Positions 7,426 through 15,879 are shown, counted from the first letter of the stretch. The stretch: DNA of 49,160 nucleotides from an uncultured Prevotellaceae bacterium (GCA_902799765.1 CADCBZ010000027.1:1-49160); one strand, 5' to 3'. The notes: generated from the sequence alone by a model not told the origin. Program-made: numbers and translations.

Positions 7426-8877
7426 ATGAATCATTTTTTCAGATTGTTACTATTTGTGTGCGGTTTCGCTATAACGCTGACTGCCTGTACCAATGAAGAC
7501 AACGGAACCCCAGGCACTGATGGACAGAATGCTAAGTACACCATCATGATCTACGGCTGTGGCGGTAAGAATGTCGATCCCCAGATGGACTACGCCATCG
7601 ATGACATTGCCAAGGCTCTCAATGTGAGCAACAACCAGGTACGCGTTACCGTCATGTATTCTATGTCGAAGGACATATCGGGCATCAAGGCGTATTCGCC
7701 TAAAGTGACCGAGGCGGATTTCTTGGGCGAGTTTGGCAAGACCTACCGCTATGAACTCACCAAGGATGTCGATCTTACCTTAGATGGTTTCCGCAAGAAG
7801 TACTTCTATAAGAACGCTTCCGAGGTAGAACTCTACAAGCAGTCCACGCTGGTTGACTACATCAAGTGGGCAAAGCGGACGGCTCCTGCCGAGAACTACA
7901 TCCTCATGCCAATGAACCATGGTGGCGGTTTCGATCTCGACCAGGAGGGTGCAAGTACACGCAGCATTGTCTATGATGACAACCACAACAGCACTGGCCT
8001 CTCTAGCAAGACCATTGCTGCAGCCCTCAAGGAGACAGGCAACGTGAAGGCCATCTACTGGTACGGCTGTCTGATGGGACAACTCGAGGTACTTACCGAG
8101 TTGGCTCCCTACTGTGATTATCAGTTTGCCAGTGCACATGTCGCTCGTATCAACAACCTGCACATCCTCGGTCTCATCAATGCCATTAACGCATCTCCCG
8201 ACAACTTCGAGGCAGCCATCGAGAAGCAGCATAAGGCAATAGAAAGTGTAAATTCCGACTTCTTAAATGTTGAAGACGATGACGATCCCAACGTCACGCA
8301 TAACGAGAACTGCGACTTCGGATGCTGGCGTTCTGATAAACTGGCCGATATCAACACACAGGTGAAGGCTCTGGCTGCCCTGTTGGAAAGCAACTACGCT
8401 ACCGCTGAGGCAGACATCAACACAGCAACCAGCAAGGTTTACCTCTTCGAGAAAGATTGTACCTATGCTGACCTGCTCGACTTTGCCAACCAGGTTGCTG
8501 CCAACTTGACCGATACTCAGTTGAAAACCCAGGCGCAAACCATCGCCGCCGACATGAAGAAAGCCTACGCTGCAGCCACCGTCTATCGCTTTAACGGCGT
8601 TAACCTCATTTCGGCTGATGGCTACTATGTAGCACCTGTGAACAGCGAGGAAAAGAACGAGTTCTCACTTGGTATCTCCATCTACGCAAAAGACGAAAGT
8701 ACCTATAAGAAATATGTTGCCAACTATAAGGCTTCTGCTTTCGAGGCCGCTACAGGCTGGTCAAAGTGGCTGGACGTCAACACGACTGAAGTGGATCCAG
8801 AAATTAATCCGTGCAACGATTCGTCATGGGAGACCTTCTGGCTCGAAGACGATGATGATGATGATGATGATGAGTAA
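7426..8877 (+). CDS. Clostripain-family (C11) cysteine protease, lipoprotein
   Basis: 483 aa from ATG 7426, chosen because GGAGAG then lies at ribosome-binding distance; ATG 7414 is in frame and possible. The signal ends LTACTNED, predicting a lipoprotein. The C11 catalytic pair is visible: His in MPMNHGGGFD (about 165) and Cys in WYGCLMGQLE (about 210). Family members cleave after Arg or Lys and often self-process. The protein is likely at the cell surface or in the periplasm. The C-terminus is extremely acidic, ending in eight Asp and a Glu encoded by a GAC/GAT run at 8850-8874. That run is unusual and could bind calcium or vary in length by slippage. Neighbouring genes are not clearly related. 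Confidence 0.88.
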   Translation: MNHFFRLLLFVCGFAITLTACTNEDNGTPGTDGQNAKYTIMIYGCGGKNVDPQMDYAIDDIAKALNVSNNQVRVTVMYSMSKDISGIKAYSPKVTEADFLGEFGKTYRYELTKDVDLTLDGFRKKYFYKNASEVELYKQSTLVDYIKWAKRTAPAENYILMPMNHGGGFDLDQEGASTRSIVYDDNHNSTGLSSKTIAAALKETGNVKAIYWYGCLMGQLEVLTELAPYCDYQFASAHVARINNLHILGLINAINASPDNFEAAIEKQHKAIESVNSDFLNVEDDDDPNVTHNENCDFGCWRSDKLADINTQVKALAALLESNYATAEADINTATSKVYLFEKDCTYADLLDFANQVAANLTDTQLKTQAQTIAADMKKAYAAATVYRFNGVNLISADGYYVAPVNSEEKNEFSLGISIYAKDESTYKKYVANYKASAFEAATGWSKWLDVNTTEVDPEINPCNDSSWETFWLEDDDDDDDDE

Positions 8878-8901
8878 TCTAATTGATACAAACCAAAGAA
8901 A

Positions 8902-8928
8902 AGGCTTCCCGTTGGGGAGGCCTTTTTG
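8902..8928 (+). terminator. Intrinsic terminator after the clostripain gene
   Basis: AGGCTTCCC pairs with GGGAGGCCT (one G-T pair) around a short GTTG loop and is followed by TTTTTG. Confidence 0.85.
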
Positions 8929-8945
8929 TTTATATATAGCCGTAG

Positions 8946-9034
8946 CGAGATTTCTCCACGTTGGTCGAGATGACAGAAAAGGGACGGTCGAGATGACAGA
9001 AAAAAGGGCAGTCACCTCGAGCGAAGTCGAGAGG
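8946..9034. repeat. Dispersed TCGAGATGACA palindromic repeat, copies 2-4
   Basis: The stretch contains GGTCGAGATGACAGAAAA twice (from 8963 and 8988), then CTCGAGCGAAGTCGAG, which is itself an imperfect palindrome. It ends two bases before the DUF4294 stop codon. The motifs are shared with 7177-7226. Confidence 0.65.
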
Positions 9035-9036
9035 TC

Positions 9037-9666
9037 TTATATCTGTCCGGCTTCAACCATCAGAACCACCCGTTCTGTAAGCCTGTCACGACCCGTGGGG
9101 TCGTATTCCTTCTTCAGCGAGGCACCGAACCCCCAGGCAAATACCTGCCAGAAACCGGCTCTGATCGGACCCATAAAGGCCTTGATCATATCGTAGGATG
9201 AAGAGTGGCACTCTCGGTCGATGAGCTTAATAAGCAGTTTACCTTGCGAGTAGGTCAGCTTCTTCATCTTCGGCTTATAGGTACGGAAGATGTCTTCCTC
9301 CACACGTTTGATGTGGGCGGCTTTCGCCTTGTCGTCAGGTAGCATATCCAGAAACTCGGTGGTCTCTATCAGCATCTGTCTGGCCTCCTTAGCGATGGGC
9401 AACACCTTCTTGACGTTCGTCACCAGACGCATATACGACTGCGCCTGTTTCTTGTTCTTGAAGGTCAGCTGCGGATACACATACACATTGTTCATCTCCA
9501 TATACTGGATGCTGTCACCCTCATGGAGCACCTTACCCACCTTCACCGTTGGCACGAAGGTAGGCGAGTCCATCTCTGCCAACACTTGTTCGGCAGTCTT
9601 CTGCTCTTGGGCCTGAGTCATCAGACTCACGCTGAGCAAGGGAACCATCAACAGCATCTTTCGCAT
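9037..9666 (-). CDS. DUF4294 domain protein, secreted
   Basis: 209 aa from MRKMLLMVPLLSVSLMTQAQ. The longer upstream frame is rejected because a TAATTTTG promoter box (9675-9682) lies inside it. The signal peptide is predicted to be cut at QA-QEQK, exposing an N-terminal Gln. The body matches the Bacteroidota DUF4294 family: MEMNNVYVYPQLTFKNKKQ, KKLTYSQGKLLIKLIDREC, and SLKKEYDPTGRDRLTERVV. Its function is unknown; an exported, soluble, helix-rich protein is all the sequence supports. It is transcribed divergently from the helix-hairpin-helix gene. Confidence 0.85.
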   Translation of the reverse strand: MRKMLLMVPLLSVSLMTQAQEQKTAEQVLAEMDSPTFVPTVKVGKVLHEGDSIQYMEMNNVYVYPQLTFKNKKQAQSYMRLVTNVKKVLPIAKEARQMLIETTEFLDMLPDDKAKAAHIKRVEEDIFRTYKPKMKKLTYSQGKLLIKLIDRECHSSSYDMIKAFMGPIRAGFWQVFAWGFGASLKKEYDPTGRDRLTERVVLMVEAGQI

Positions 9667-9674
9667 ATCGGTTG

Positions 9675-9682
9675 CAAAATTA
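9675..9682 (-). promoter_or_regulatory. -7 box for the DUF4294 gene
   Basis: TAATTTTG on the minus strand lies nine bases upstream of the chosen start, so the 5' leader would be very short. Confidence 0.55.
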
Positions 9683-9747
9683 CGTAGTTTTTCTGAATAC
9701 GCCTTGAAAAAACAGGTGGTTTTTGCATTTATTTCAGAAATTATGAT

Positions 9748-9755
9748 TACTTTTG
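9748..9755 (+). promoter_or_regulatory. -33/-7 promoter for the helix-hairpin-helix gene
   Basis: TACTTTTG is preceded by TTTG at 9722-9725, close to the spacing of Bacteroidota promoters. The start codon at 9784 lies 28 bases downstream. Confidence 0.62.
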
Positions 9756-9783
9756 CAGCGTTAAACTTAAAAATGATAGTTTT

Positions 9784-11655
9784 ATGAGAACACAAATCAT
9801 GTCACTGTTGTTAGTGGTTTCCTTGGGTGCAGGTGCTCAGGAAGATGAATCGTTGCAGACCTATCTGCGCGAAGTGATGACCGCCGAGGATGTGGAGTCG
9901 TCTACCTGGGAGGATGTCTATGACCAGCTCTGTGAACTCTCCCTGCACCCCTTTGACCTCAACACGGCCACACGTTCCCAACTCGAGGACCTGCCTTTCC
10001 TCTCTGCCCAACAGATCGAGGAGATCATGGAATACCTGTATCGCTACGGCCCGATGAAGTCGAAGGGCGAACTCCTGATGATCCGCTCGCTCGACGAGGC
10101 GCGTCGCAGGCTGTTGGCGAGTGTCTGTTATGTGGGTGATGCACCCAAGGCCTCTTTCCCTCGTCTGAAGGAGATCCTCCGGGATGGACATCATGAACTG
10201 ATGGCGACAGCGCGCATACCCTTCCAGAAAAAGGATGACGAATATCTGGGTTCCCCCTTGCGCCACTGGCTGCGCTATCAGTTCAACGATGGCGACTACG
10301 TGAAGCTGGGACTCGTGGGGGCCAACGATGCCGGCGAGCCCTTCTTTGCCGATCGCAACCGCTGGGGCTATGATCACTATTCGTTTTATCTTCAACTGCA
10401 GGGCTTGGGGCGACTTGAGTCGTTGTGTCTTGGTCATTATCGGGTGTCTATGGGGATGGGCTTGGTGATGAACACGCAGACAAACTATGGTAAAGTGGCG
10501 ATGCTTCAGATGCTCGGACGCTCTCAGACCACCCTCAGGGCCCATGCCTCACGTACCGACAACTATCTGCAAGGGGCCGCTGCCACCCTGCGCCTCTCTC
10601 AGCACCTCTCACTCACTGGTTTCTTCTCCTATCGTCCGATGGATGCCACGCTCAATAAGGATGGTACGATCGCCACCATCCTCACCTCCGCCTATCATCG
10701 TACGCAGGGTGAGATGGCGAAGAAGCACAACTTTGAAGCCCTGAAGACGGGTGGTAGTCTGCTTTATGCCTACCGCGGTCTACAACTGGGTCTGAACACC
10801 GTTTATGCTCACCTCTCCAGACGGCTGCAGCCCAACACCGCCTTGTTGTATCGGCAATATTATCCTCAGGGGCGCGACTTCTTCAATACCAGCCTCTCTT
10901 ACAGCTATGCCAGTGCCCGATGGTCAGTGAATGGTGAGACAGCCTTCGACCGCCAAGGTCATCTGGCCACCGTCAACAGTGCCAGTCTGCTGCTGGGCGA
11001 TGCCTGGAGTCTGATGGCGCTGCAGCGGTTTTATTCTTTCCGCTATGCCTCTCTCGATGCCCAGAGCTATAGTTCGGGAGGACGTGTGCAGAACGAGAGT
11101 GGTCTCTACCTCGGTCTCACTTGGAAACCCTCGCCCTCTCTGCAACTCATGGCCTATACCGACTTCGCCTATTATGCCTGGGCGAGATACCGTGTGCCGC
11201 AGTCCTCTCATGCCTGGGATCATCTGGTGCAAGCCACCTGGCGGCATCGGAAATGGAACTTCTTCGCCCGTTATCGCCTGCAACAGTCGCAGCACCGTTT
11301 CCGACTGAGTGCCGAATATACGGGCACAGGCGGCTTCTCCATGCTCTCACAGTTCGATGGCTGTTATCTGCCTGACGACCAACGGGCCTGGGGTAGGGTA
11401 GCCACCCAGCGTTTCTCCTTCCAGCACCGTTGGCTCACGCTCCACCTCGGTGTCAGCTATTACCATACCGACAACTATGCCAGTCGTGTCTATCTCTATG
11501 AGAACGCCCCCCTCTATACCTATTCCGTCATGCAACTCTATGGCGAGGGGTTCCGTTATTGGCTCCTAGCACGTGCCGCCATCGGTCGTCGTCTGACGCT
11601 CTCTGCGAAAGCCTCCGACACCGATCTCGACCTACAGATAAGATGGAAAATCTGA
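9784..11655 (+). CDS. Helix-hairpin-helix domain protein with outer-membrane-like barrel
   Basis: 623 aa. The signal peptide ends GAGAQEDE, again leaving Gln first. Residues about 40-115 carry tandem helix-hairpin-helix (ComEA-like) segments: PFDLNTATRSQLEDLPFLS and YGPMKSKGELLMIRSLD. The rest, about 150-623, is rich in alternating aromatic and polar strands (many Tyr, Trp, Arg, Ser) with a C-terminal strand ending DLDLQIRWKI, as in outer-membrane beta-barrels. Such HhH-plus-barrel proteins are common and uncharacterised in Bacteroidota. Roles in DNA uptake or in protein-protein contact at the envelope are both guesses. The stop codon abuts the convergent GT4 stop with no gap. Confidence 0.8.
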   Translation: MRTQIMSLLLVVSLGAGAQEDESLQTYLREVMTAEDVESSTWEDVYDQLCELSLHPFDLNTATRSQLEDLPFLSAQQIEEIMEYLYRYGPMKSKGELLMIRSLDEARRRLLASVCYVGDAPKASFPRLKEILRDGHHELMATARIPFQKKDDEYLGSPLRHWLRYQFNDGDYVKLGLVGANDAGEPFFADRNRWGYDHYSFYLQLQGLGRLESLCLGHYRVSMGMGLVMNTQTNYGKVAMLQMLGRSQTTLRAHASRTDNYLQGAAATLRLSQHLSLTGFFSYRPMDATLNKDGTIATILTSAYHRTQGEMAKKHNFEALKTGGSLLYAYRGLQLGLNTVYAHLSRRLQPNTALLYRQYYPQGRDFFNTSLSYSYASARWSVNGETAFDRQGHLATVNSASLLLGDAWSLMALQRFYSFRYASLDAQSYSSGGRVQNESGLYLGLTWKPSPSLQLMAYTDFAYYAWARYRVPQSSHAWDHLVQATWRHRKWNFFARYRLQQSQHRFRLSAEYTGTGGFSMLSQFDGCYLPDDQRAWGRVATQRFSFQHRWLTLHLGVSYYHTDNYASRVYLYENAPLYTYSVMQLYGEGFRYWLLARAAIGRRLTLSAKASDTDLDLQIRWKI

Positions 11656-12765
11656 TTAGAGCAGCTGGCGATATAGCTCTGCCACCTGGCCAGCCACATC
11701 GTTGCCTGCAAACCGTTTGATATACTGTTGACTGTTCTCGATACGCTTATCACGCCCCTCGGCCCCTCTCAGCACCTGCCTGATGGCATGTGCCATCGCC
11801 TGGGCATCGTCGGGATCCACATACAACGAGTCGGGACCGCCAGCCTCTTCCAGACACGACCCCGTACAGGCTACCACAGGCAACCCGCAGCTGATGGCTT
11901 CGATGATGGGGATACCGAAACCCTCATAGCGCGAGGGATACACAAACGCTTCCGCCTCTGCATACAGCTTGGGCAGTTCCTCGTCGCTTACCCCGTGCAT
12001 GATCCTGATGCGATGACTCAGTCCCTTCTTTTGCGCATATGCGCTCACCTCGTCGGTATAGGGCGTATGTCTGCCCACGATCACCAGTTTTACTTCTTCA
12101 GGCAGATAGGGTAGCGCTTTCACCGCCAACAGGATGTTCTTACGTGCCTCGATGGAGCCCACACTGAGAATATAGCGCTCACCGCCTTTGGCGGCTGAGG
12201 CGCTTTTGAACTTCGGCGCGCACGACTGATAGATGAGCGAGATCCGATCTTCGGAGATGAGGTCACCACCATATTCCATGATGTCACGTTTCGTACAGGC
12301 ACTGATGGCGATGATATGATCGGCCTCGCGGATGGTCTGACGGAACTTCCAGGCATAGATCTTCGTGTCGATCCAGTGGTAGAACTCCGGATGGCGCAGG
12401 AAGATCAGATCGTGGATGGTCACCACACTCTTGATACCGCTCTGACGGATGCCGATGGGCAGTTCACCCGAGAGGCCGTGAAACACCTGGATGCCGTCGC
12501 GCTTCAGGTCGTTCACGATTCCTTTCGAGCGCCACAAGGCTTTGCTGAAGGGCAGATGCGACGGGGCAGGGTAGCAGAAACTCACGTTCTCCTGCTGCTT
12601 GATCTGTAGTCTAAGTTGATCCCTGCCCTGGTCGGGCGCATAGAGTCTCAGCTCCAACGGGTAACTTGCCAGATCGTTCACCAAGGTGCGTCCGTAGCTC
12701 CCCAGTCCTGTGCCGTTGCGCACGATGCGCTTGGCGTCGAATCCTATCTTCAGTCGTTCTGTCAT
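11656..12765 (-). CDS. GT4-family glycosyltransferase
   Basis: 369 aa, GT-B fold. The N-terminal half opens with KIGFDAKRIVRNGTGLGSYG (acceptor side). The C-terminal half has the nucleotide-sugar region: YILSVGSIEARKNI, KLVIVGRH, AFVYPSRYEGFGIPIIEA and GLPVVAC. The E-x7-E element typical of retaining GT4 enzymes is visible in EGFGIPIIE. It has no membrane segment and is likely cytoplasmic, adding a sugar to an envelope glycan. Donor and acceptor are unknown. It overlaps the upstream GtrA gene by ATGA, so the two are cotranscribed. Confidence 0.9.
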   Translation of the reverse strand: MTERLKIGFDAKRIVRNGTGLGSYGRTLVNDLASYPLELRLYAPDQGRDQLRLQIKQQENVSFCYPAPSHLPFSKALWRSKGIVNDLKRDGIQVFHGLSGELPIGIRQSGIKSVVTIHDLIFLRHPEFYHWIDTKIYAWKFRQTIREADHIIAISACTKRDIMEYGGDLISEDRISLIYQSCAPKFKSASAAKGGERYILSVGSIEARKNILLAVKALPYLPEEVKLVIVGRHTPYTDEVSAYAQKKGLSHRIRIMHGVSDEELPKLYAEAEAFVYPSRYEGFGIPIIEAISCGLPVVACTGSCLEEAGGPDSLYVDPDDAQAMAHAIRQVLRGAEGRDKRIENSQQYIKRFAGNDVAGQVAELYRQLL

Positions 12766-13145
12766 GAGCGCTTAAAGTGTTTGAATACGAATCTCACGAG
12801 CACGAAGTTCGTGGGTACGGCGATGGCGAGCACGGCAATCGGTGCCAGCTCGCGACTGAGGCCGATCCAGAGGAAGAAGTTGAAGAGCACGATATGCAAC
12901 AGGTAGTTCACCAGATGTGCCCCGCCGAAGCCCAGTCCGTTTTTCGTCGAGGTCTTCTCCTTAAACGTGAAGTGGGCACTCAGATAGTAGTTCACCAGAA
13001 AGCTTATCACGTAGCCGATGGTATAGGCCACGTTCACCTCTATCCAGTGCTGCAATATCCAATAGACGGCATAGTGGATGGCTGCCGCCGTGGTACCCAC
13101 GATGCCGAATCTGATCAGTTCGCCCAGCGTTTCTTTCTTTTGCAT
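12762..13145 (-). CDS. GtrA-family membrane protein
   Basis: 127 aa from ATG 13145 (MQKKETLGELIRFGIVG); an upstream in-frame TTG is less likely. Four hydrophobic segments and the characteristic start FGIVGTTAAAIHYAVYWIL, plus FLVNYYLSAHFTF, place it in the GtrA family. GtrA proteins are thought to flip polyprenyl-phosphate-linked sugars across the inner membrane, working with a GtrB-type transferase. A GtrB-like gene lies on the other strand at 14066, beyond the deacetylase. A TAACTTTG promoter box is at 13163-13170. Confidence 0.88.
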   Translation of the reverse strand: MQKKETLGELIRFGIVGTTAAAIHYAVYWILQHWIEVNVAYTIGYVISFLVNYYLSAHFTFKEKTSTKNGLGFGGAHLVNYLLHIVLFNFFLWIGLSRELAPIAVLAIAVPTNFVLVRFVFKHFKRS

Positions 13146-13162
13146 GTCGCTCAATTTGATGG

Positions 13163-13170
13163 CAAAGTTA
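13163..13170 (-). promoter_or_regulatory. -7 box for gtrA-GT4
   Basis: TAACTTTG on the minus strand, 18 bases from the chosen start codon. It is divergent with the box at 13234-13241. Confidence 0.6.
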
Positions 13171-13233
13171 CGGAAAAATCCCCATATCAGCGAATATTCT
13201 GGCTTTTTATTTCTTTTTCTCTCAGATTTGCTG

Positions 13234-13241
13234 TATTTTTG
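13234..13241 (+). promoter_or_regulatory. -7 box for the polysaccharide deacetylase
   Basis: TATTTTTG, 20 bases before the ATG at 13261. This also argues against any longer upstream start for that gene. Confidence 0.6.
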
Positions 13242-13260
13242 CAGGCAAATACAGCGCTAT

Positions 13261-14040
13261 ATGATACTATTGAGTTTTGATACAGAAGAGTTCGACGTGC
13301 CTCGCGAGCATGGCGTTGACTTCTCGTTGGAGCAGGGGATGGCCGTCTCGAAGGTCGGCACCTGTCGCATCCTCGATATCCTGAAGCAGAACGGTGTGCG
13401 CGCCACGTTCTTCTGTACGGGTAACTTCGCCGAGCATGCCCCAGAGGTCATGCAGCGCATCATCGCCGAGGGTCACGAAGTGGCATGTCATGGGGTTGAT
13501 CACTGGCAACCGAAGGAGACCGACTTCGCCCGTTCGAAGGAGATTGTCGAGCGCGTCACCGGGCTTACGGTCTATGGCTACCGTCAGCCCCGTATGTTCC
13601 CTGTCGTCGAGTCGGAGATTAAACGCGTGGGCTATCTCTACAACTCGTCGCTTAACCCCGCCTTTATCCCCGGGCGCTATATGCACCTCACCGAGCCGCG
13701 CACGTGGTTCATGAAGGATGGCGTCATGCAGATCCCTGCTTCCGTCACGCCCCTTATCCGCTTCCCGCTGTTTTGGTTGGCGCTCCACAACCTGCCCGAG
13801 TCGCTTTATCATCTATTGGTGCGTCGCGTACTCCATAAGGATGGCTACTTCGTCACCTACTTCCACCCCTGGGAATTCTTCGAGCTCAAGGCCCACCCTG
13901 AGTTCAAGATGCCCTTTATCATCAAGAACCACAGCGGCCAGCAGATGTGCGACCGTCTCGACCGTCTTGTCAAGATGCTCAAGGCCCGTGGCCATGAGTT
14001 TATCACCTATCATGAGTTTGTGGAAAAGGTGAAAAATTAA
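13261..14040 (+). CDS. Polysaccharide deacetylase (NodB-type, DUF3473-like end)
   Basis: 259 aa from MILLSFDTEEFDVPREHG. The longer frame to 13078 runs through the promoter and antisense gtrA and is rejected. NodB motifs are present: catalytic Asp in SFDTEEFD, RATFFCTGNFAEH, and the zinc-ligand pair in EVACHGVDHW. A C-terminal YFHPWEF block is typical of the exopolysaccharide deacetylase subgroup. There is no signal peptide, so it probably acts on a lipid-linked or nucleotide-linked sugar in the cytoplasm. This differs from secreted peptidoglycan deacetylases. It heads a short rightward pair with the GtrB-like gene (25-bp gap). Confidence 0.88.
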   Translation: MILLSFDTEEFDVPREHGVDFSLEQGMAVSKVGTCRILDILKQNGVRATFFCTGNFAEHAPEVMQRIIAEGHEVACHGVDHWQPKETDFARSKEIVERVTGLTVYGYRQPRMFPVVESEIKRVGYLYNSSLNPAFIPGRYMHLTEPRTWFMKDGVMQIPASVTPLIRFPLFWLALHNLPESLYHLLVRRVLHKDGYFVTYFHPWEFFELKAHPEFKMPFIIKNHSGQQMCDRLDRLVKMLKARGHEFITYHEFVEKVKN

Positions 14041-14065
14041 ACGAAATAATAGACTTTCTGAACAT

Positions 14066-14995
14066 ATGAAAAAAGTAAGTATTCTTGTTCCTTGTTACAA
14101 TGAAGAGGCTTCATTACAAGCGCTTTACGAAGCCCTCCGACAGCTGATGGATGCCCAAAACAACTATCAATGGGAGGTTTTGATGGTTAATGATGGAAGT
14201 AAGGATAATACAATCCAGATCATCAAGCAGTTAAGGAATCAGGATCAGCGTATCTGTTATATCGACCTGTCGCGCAACTTCGGCAAGGAGAATGCCATGC
14301 TGGCAGGCTTTGATTATGCCTCTGGTGATTGTATGGTTATTATGGATGCCGATCTTCAGCATCCGCCCCATGTCATTCCTGATATGCTGAAATATTGGGA
14401 AGAAGGTTATGAGGATGTCTATGCTAAACGAATTACACGTGGTAAGGAAAGTTGGCTCAGAAAGCATTTCTCGTTGTTGTATTATCATCTGTTGCAGAAG
14501 ACCACGCGCGTAGAGATACTTGAAAATGTCGGCGATTTCCGCCTGCTTGACCGTAAATGCATCGATGCCCTGAAACAACTGCGAGAGACGCAGCGTTATA
14601 CCAAGGGCATGTATTGTTGGGTAGGCTTTAAGAAGCATGAAGTCCTCTTTGAGCAGGGCGATCGTCTGGCTGGTGAATCCTCCTTTAATTTTGGTCGTTT
14701 GTTAAGCCTTGCTATTGAGGGAGTCACTTCCTTTACCACCGCTCCCCTCCGTTTTGCTACTATCTTAGGGTTGGTTATATCCCTTGTGGCCTTTATATAT
14801 ATGTGCTATATCCTGATCACCACCCTTATTTGGGATGATCCGGTGGCAGGCTATCCTACACTGATTACAGTCATTCTCTTCCTGGGCGGTGTCCAGTTGT
14901 TATCGCTTGGCATCATCGGAGAATATCTGGGCCGTATCTTCTATGAAACGAAAGAGCGTCCCGTCTATCTGATTCGTGAGTCAGCAGGGGTTTGA
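14066..14995 (+). CDS. GtrB-like GT2 polyprenyl-phosphate glycosyltransferase
   Basis: 309 aa. The GT2 domain (about 1-215) has LVPCYNEEASL, VNDGSKDNT, SRNFGKENAMLAGFDYA and the metal-binding MDADLQHPP. Two C-terminal membrane helices follow (about 228-255 and 265-290), then GEYLGRIFYETKERP. This is the DPM1/GtrB layout: a sugar is transferred from a nucleotide to polyprenyl phosphate on the cytoplasmic face. GtrA, the presumed flippase partner, is encoded just across the divergent promoter. The last 31 bases overlap, tail to tail, with the PAP2 gene on the other strand. Confidence 0.92.
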   Translation: MKKVSILVPCYNEEASLQALYEALRQLMDAQNNYQWEVLMVNDGSKDNTIQIIKQLRNQDQRICYIDLSRNFGKENAMLAGFDYASGDCMVIMDADLQHPPHVIPDMLKYWEEGYEDVYAKRITRGKESWLRKHFSLLYYHLLQKTTRVEILENVGDFRLLDRKCIDALKQLRETQRYTKGMYCWVGFKKHEVLFEQGDRLAGESSFNFGRLLSLAIEGVTSFTTAPLRFATILGLVISLVAFIYMCYILITTLIWDDPVAGYPTLITVILFLGGVQLLSLGIIGEYLGRIFYETKERPVYLIRESAGV

Positions 14996-15627
14996 AGTTT
15001 CAGGATCTTGTTCCTGCATAAATAGAACATCAGGAACGGGGTCGTAAAACCGATAATACTGCCTACGCACACATCCGACAGGAAGTGCTGGGAGAGATAC
15101 ACGCGCGAGTAGGCACCCAAGACAGCCAGCACCAGCAGCAACAACATCGACACGTTCAACAGGATCTGCGTCCTGAGGCCGTTTGGCTTATCTGTTTGAT
15201 GATAGCGATAAGCCAGGAAAATAACCAGGCAAGTGCTAAACATAAAGAACGTAGAGGCGTGGCCTGAAGGGAAGGAGTTACTGTGGTACATCGTCACGCC
15301 CTCCACCAGCGGTAAGGTCAGATCTTGGTACTGCTCGAACACGCTGACAGGTCGGTCATGACTGATGGTATGTTTCAATATCTGTAAGATGGCACCGCCC
15401 GTCATTTCACAGATGGCAAAGAAGATCGTCATCTTGGTCTTCTTCCACAGCAGGGGCAACAGTGCCAGCACATACAAGGGCCATTCTGCCAACACGCTAT
15501 AATACTTGAAGAAAGTATCCTGGAAGCTGGTATGATGGGCGTTGAGCATCAGGTGTATTACCATCAGCAACACCAGATAGGGTATCACATAGGCGTAAAA
15601 CGTTCTGAAATATATTTTGCTAATCAT
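14965..15627 (-). CDS. PAP2-family membrane phosphatase
   Basis: 220 aa, about six hydrophobic segments. The three phosphatase motifs are visible: KHTISHDRP (motif 1 region), SFPSGHAS (motif 2) and SRVYLSQHFLSDVCVG (motif 3). Members dephosphorylate polyprenyl pyrophosphate, lipid A or phosphatidylglycerol phosphate. Given the glycan genes around it, recycling of the polyprenyl carrier or trimming of lipid A phosphate is plausible but not shown. It has its own TACCTTTG box at 15645-15652. Its C-terminal coding end overlaps the GtrB-like gene by 31 bases. Confidence 0.88.
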   Translation of the reverse strand: MISKIYFRTFYAYVIPYLVLLMVIHLMLNAHHTSFQDTFFKYYSVLAEWPLYVLALLPLLWKKTKMTIFFAICEMTGGAILQILKHTISHDRPVSVFEQYQDLTLPLVEGVTMYHSNSFPSGHASTFFMFSTCLVIFLAYRYHQTDKPNGLRTQILLNVSMLLLLVLAVLGAYSRVYLSQHFLSDVCVGSIIGFTTPFLMFYLCRNKILKLQTPADSRIR

Positions 15628-15644
15628 TTGTTTGAAATCGGCTG

Positions 15645-15652
15645 CAAAGGTA
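15645..15652 (-). promoter_or_regulatory. -7 box for the PAP2 gene
   Basis: TACCTTTG on the minus strand, 18 bases before the start codon. Confidence 0.6.
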
Positions 15653-15693
15653 CATAGATTTTATGAGATACACAAACAAATAAAAGAAAAAGA

Positions 15694-15714
15694 TGCTACC
15701 CACAGAGGGTAGCA
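15694..15714. terminator. Hairpin between PAP2 and SUMF1-like genes, possible terminator
   Basis: TGCTACCC-ACAGA-GGGTAGCA forms an 8-bp stem. On the minus strand it is followed by TCTTTTTCTTTT, as in an intrinsic terminator. It lies upstream of PAP2, so its target transcript is unclear. The remaining 15628-15879 gap is AT-rich and holds only promoters. Confidence 0.45.
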
Positions 15715-15798
15715 CCTATTATTTTTCTTATCCACATGGTGAATGATCCTAGAATGAATATTTTCTTTTAAATATTAGCAATTATAATTATTTCTTTC

Positions 15799-15806
15799 TA
15801 TATTTG
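15799..15806 (+). promoter_or_regulatory. -7 box for the SUMF1-like gene
   Basis: TATATTTG matches TAnnTTTG, with a 73-base AT-rich leader to the start codon. Confidence 0.5.
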
Positions 15807-15879
15807 CAGGCGGAAAAGAACTATTATCGTTTCTTGCGATGAGTCTATAAATGTAGAATTATAAAATTGTAACGTATAT

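Noticed and set aside
8669-9196. Rightward frame running through the clostripain end, terminator and repeats
   Set aside because: It crosses a strong terminator and overlaps two supported genes in other frames.
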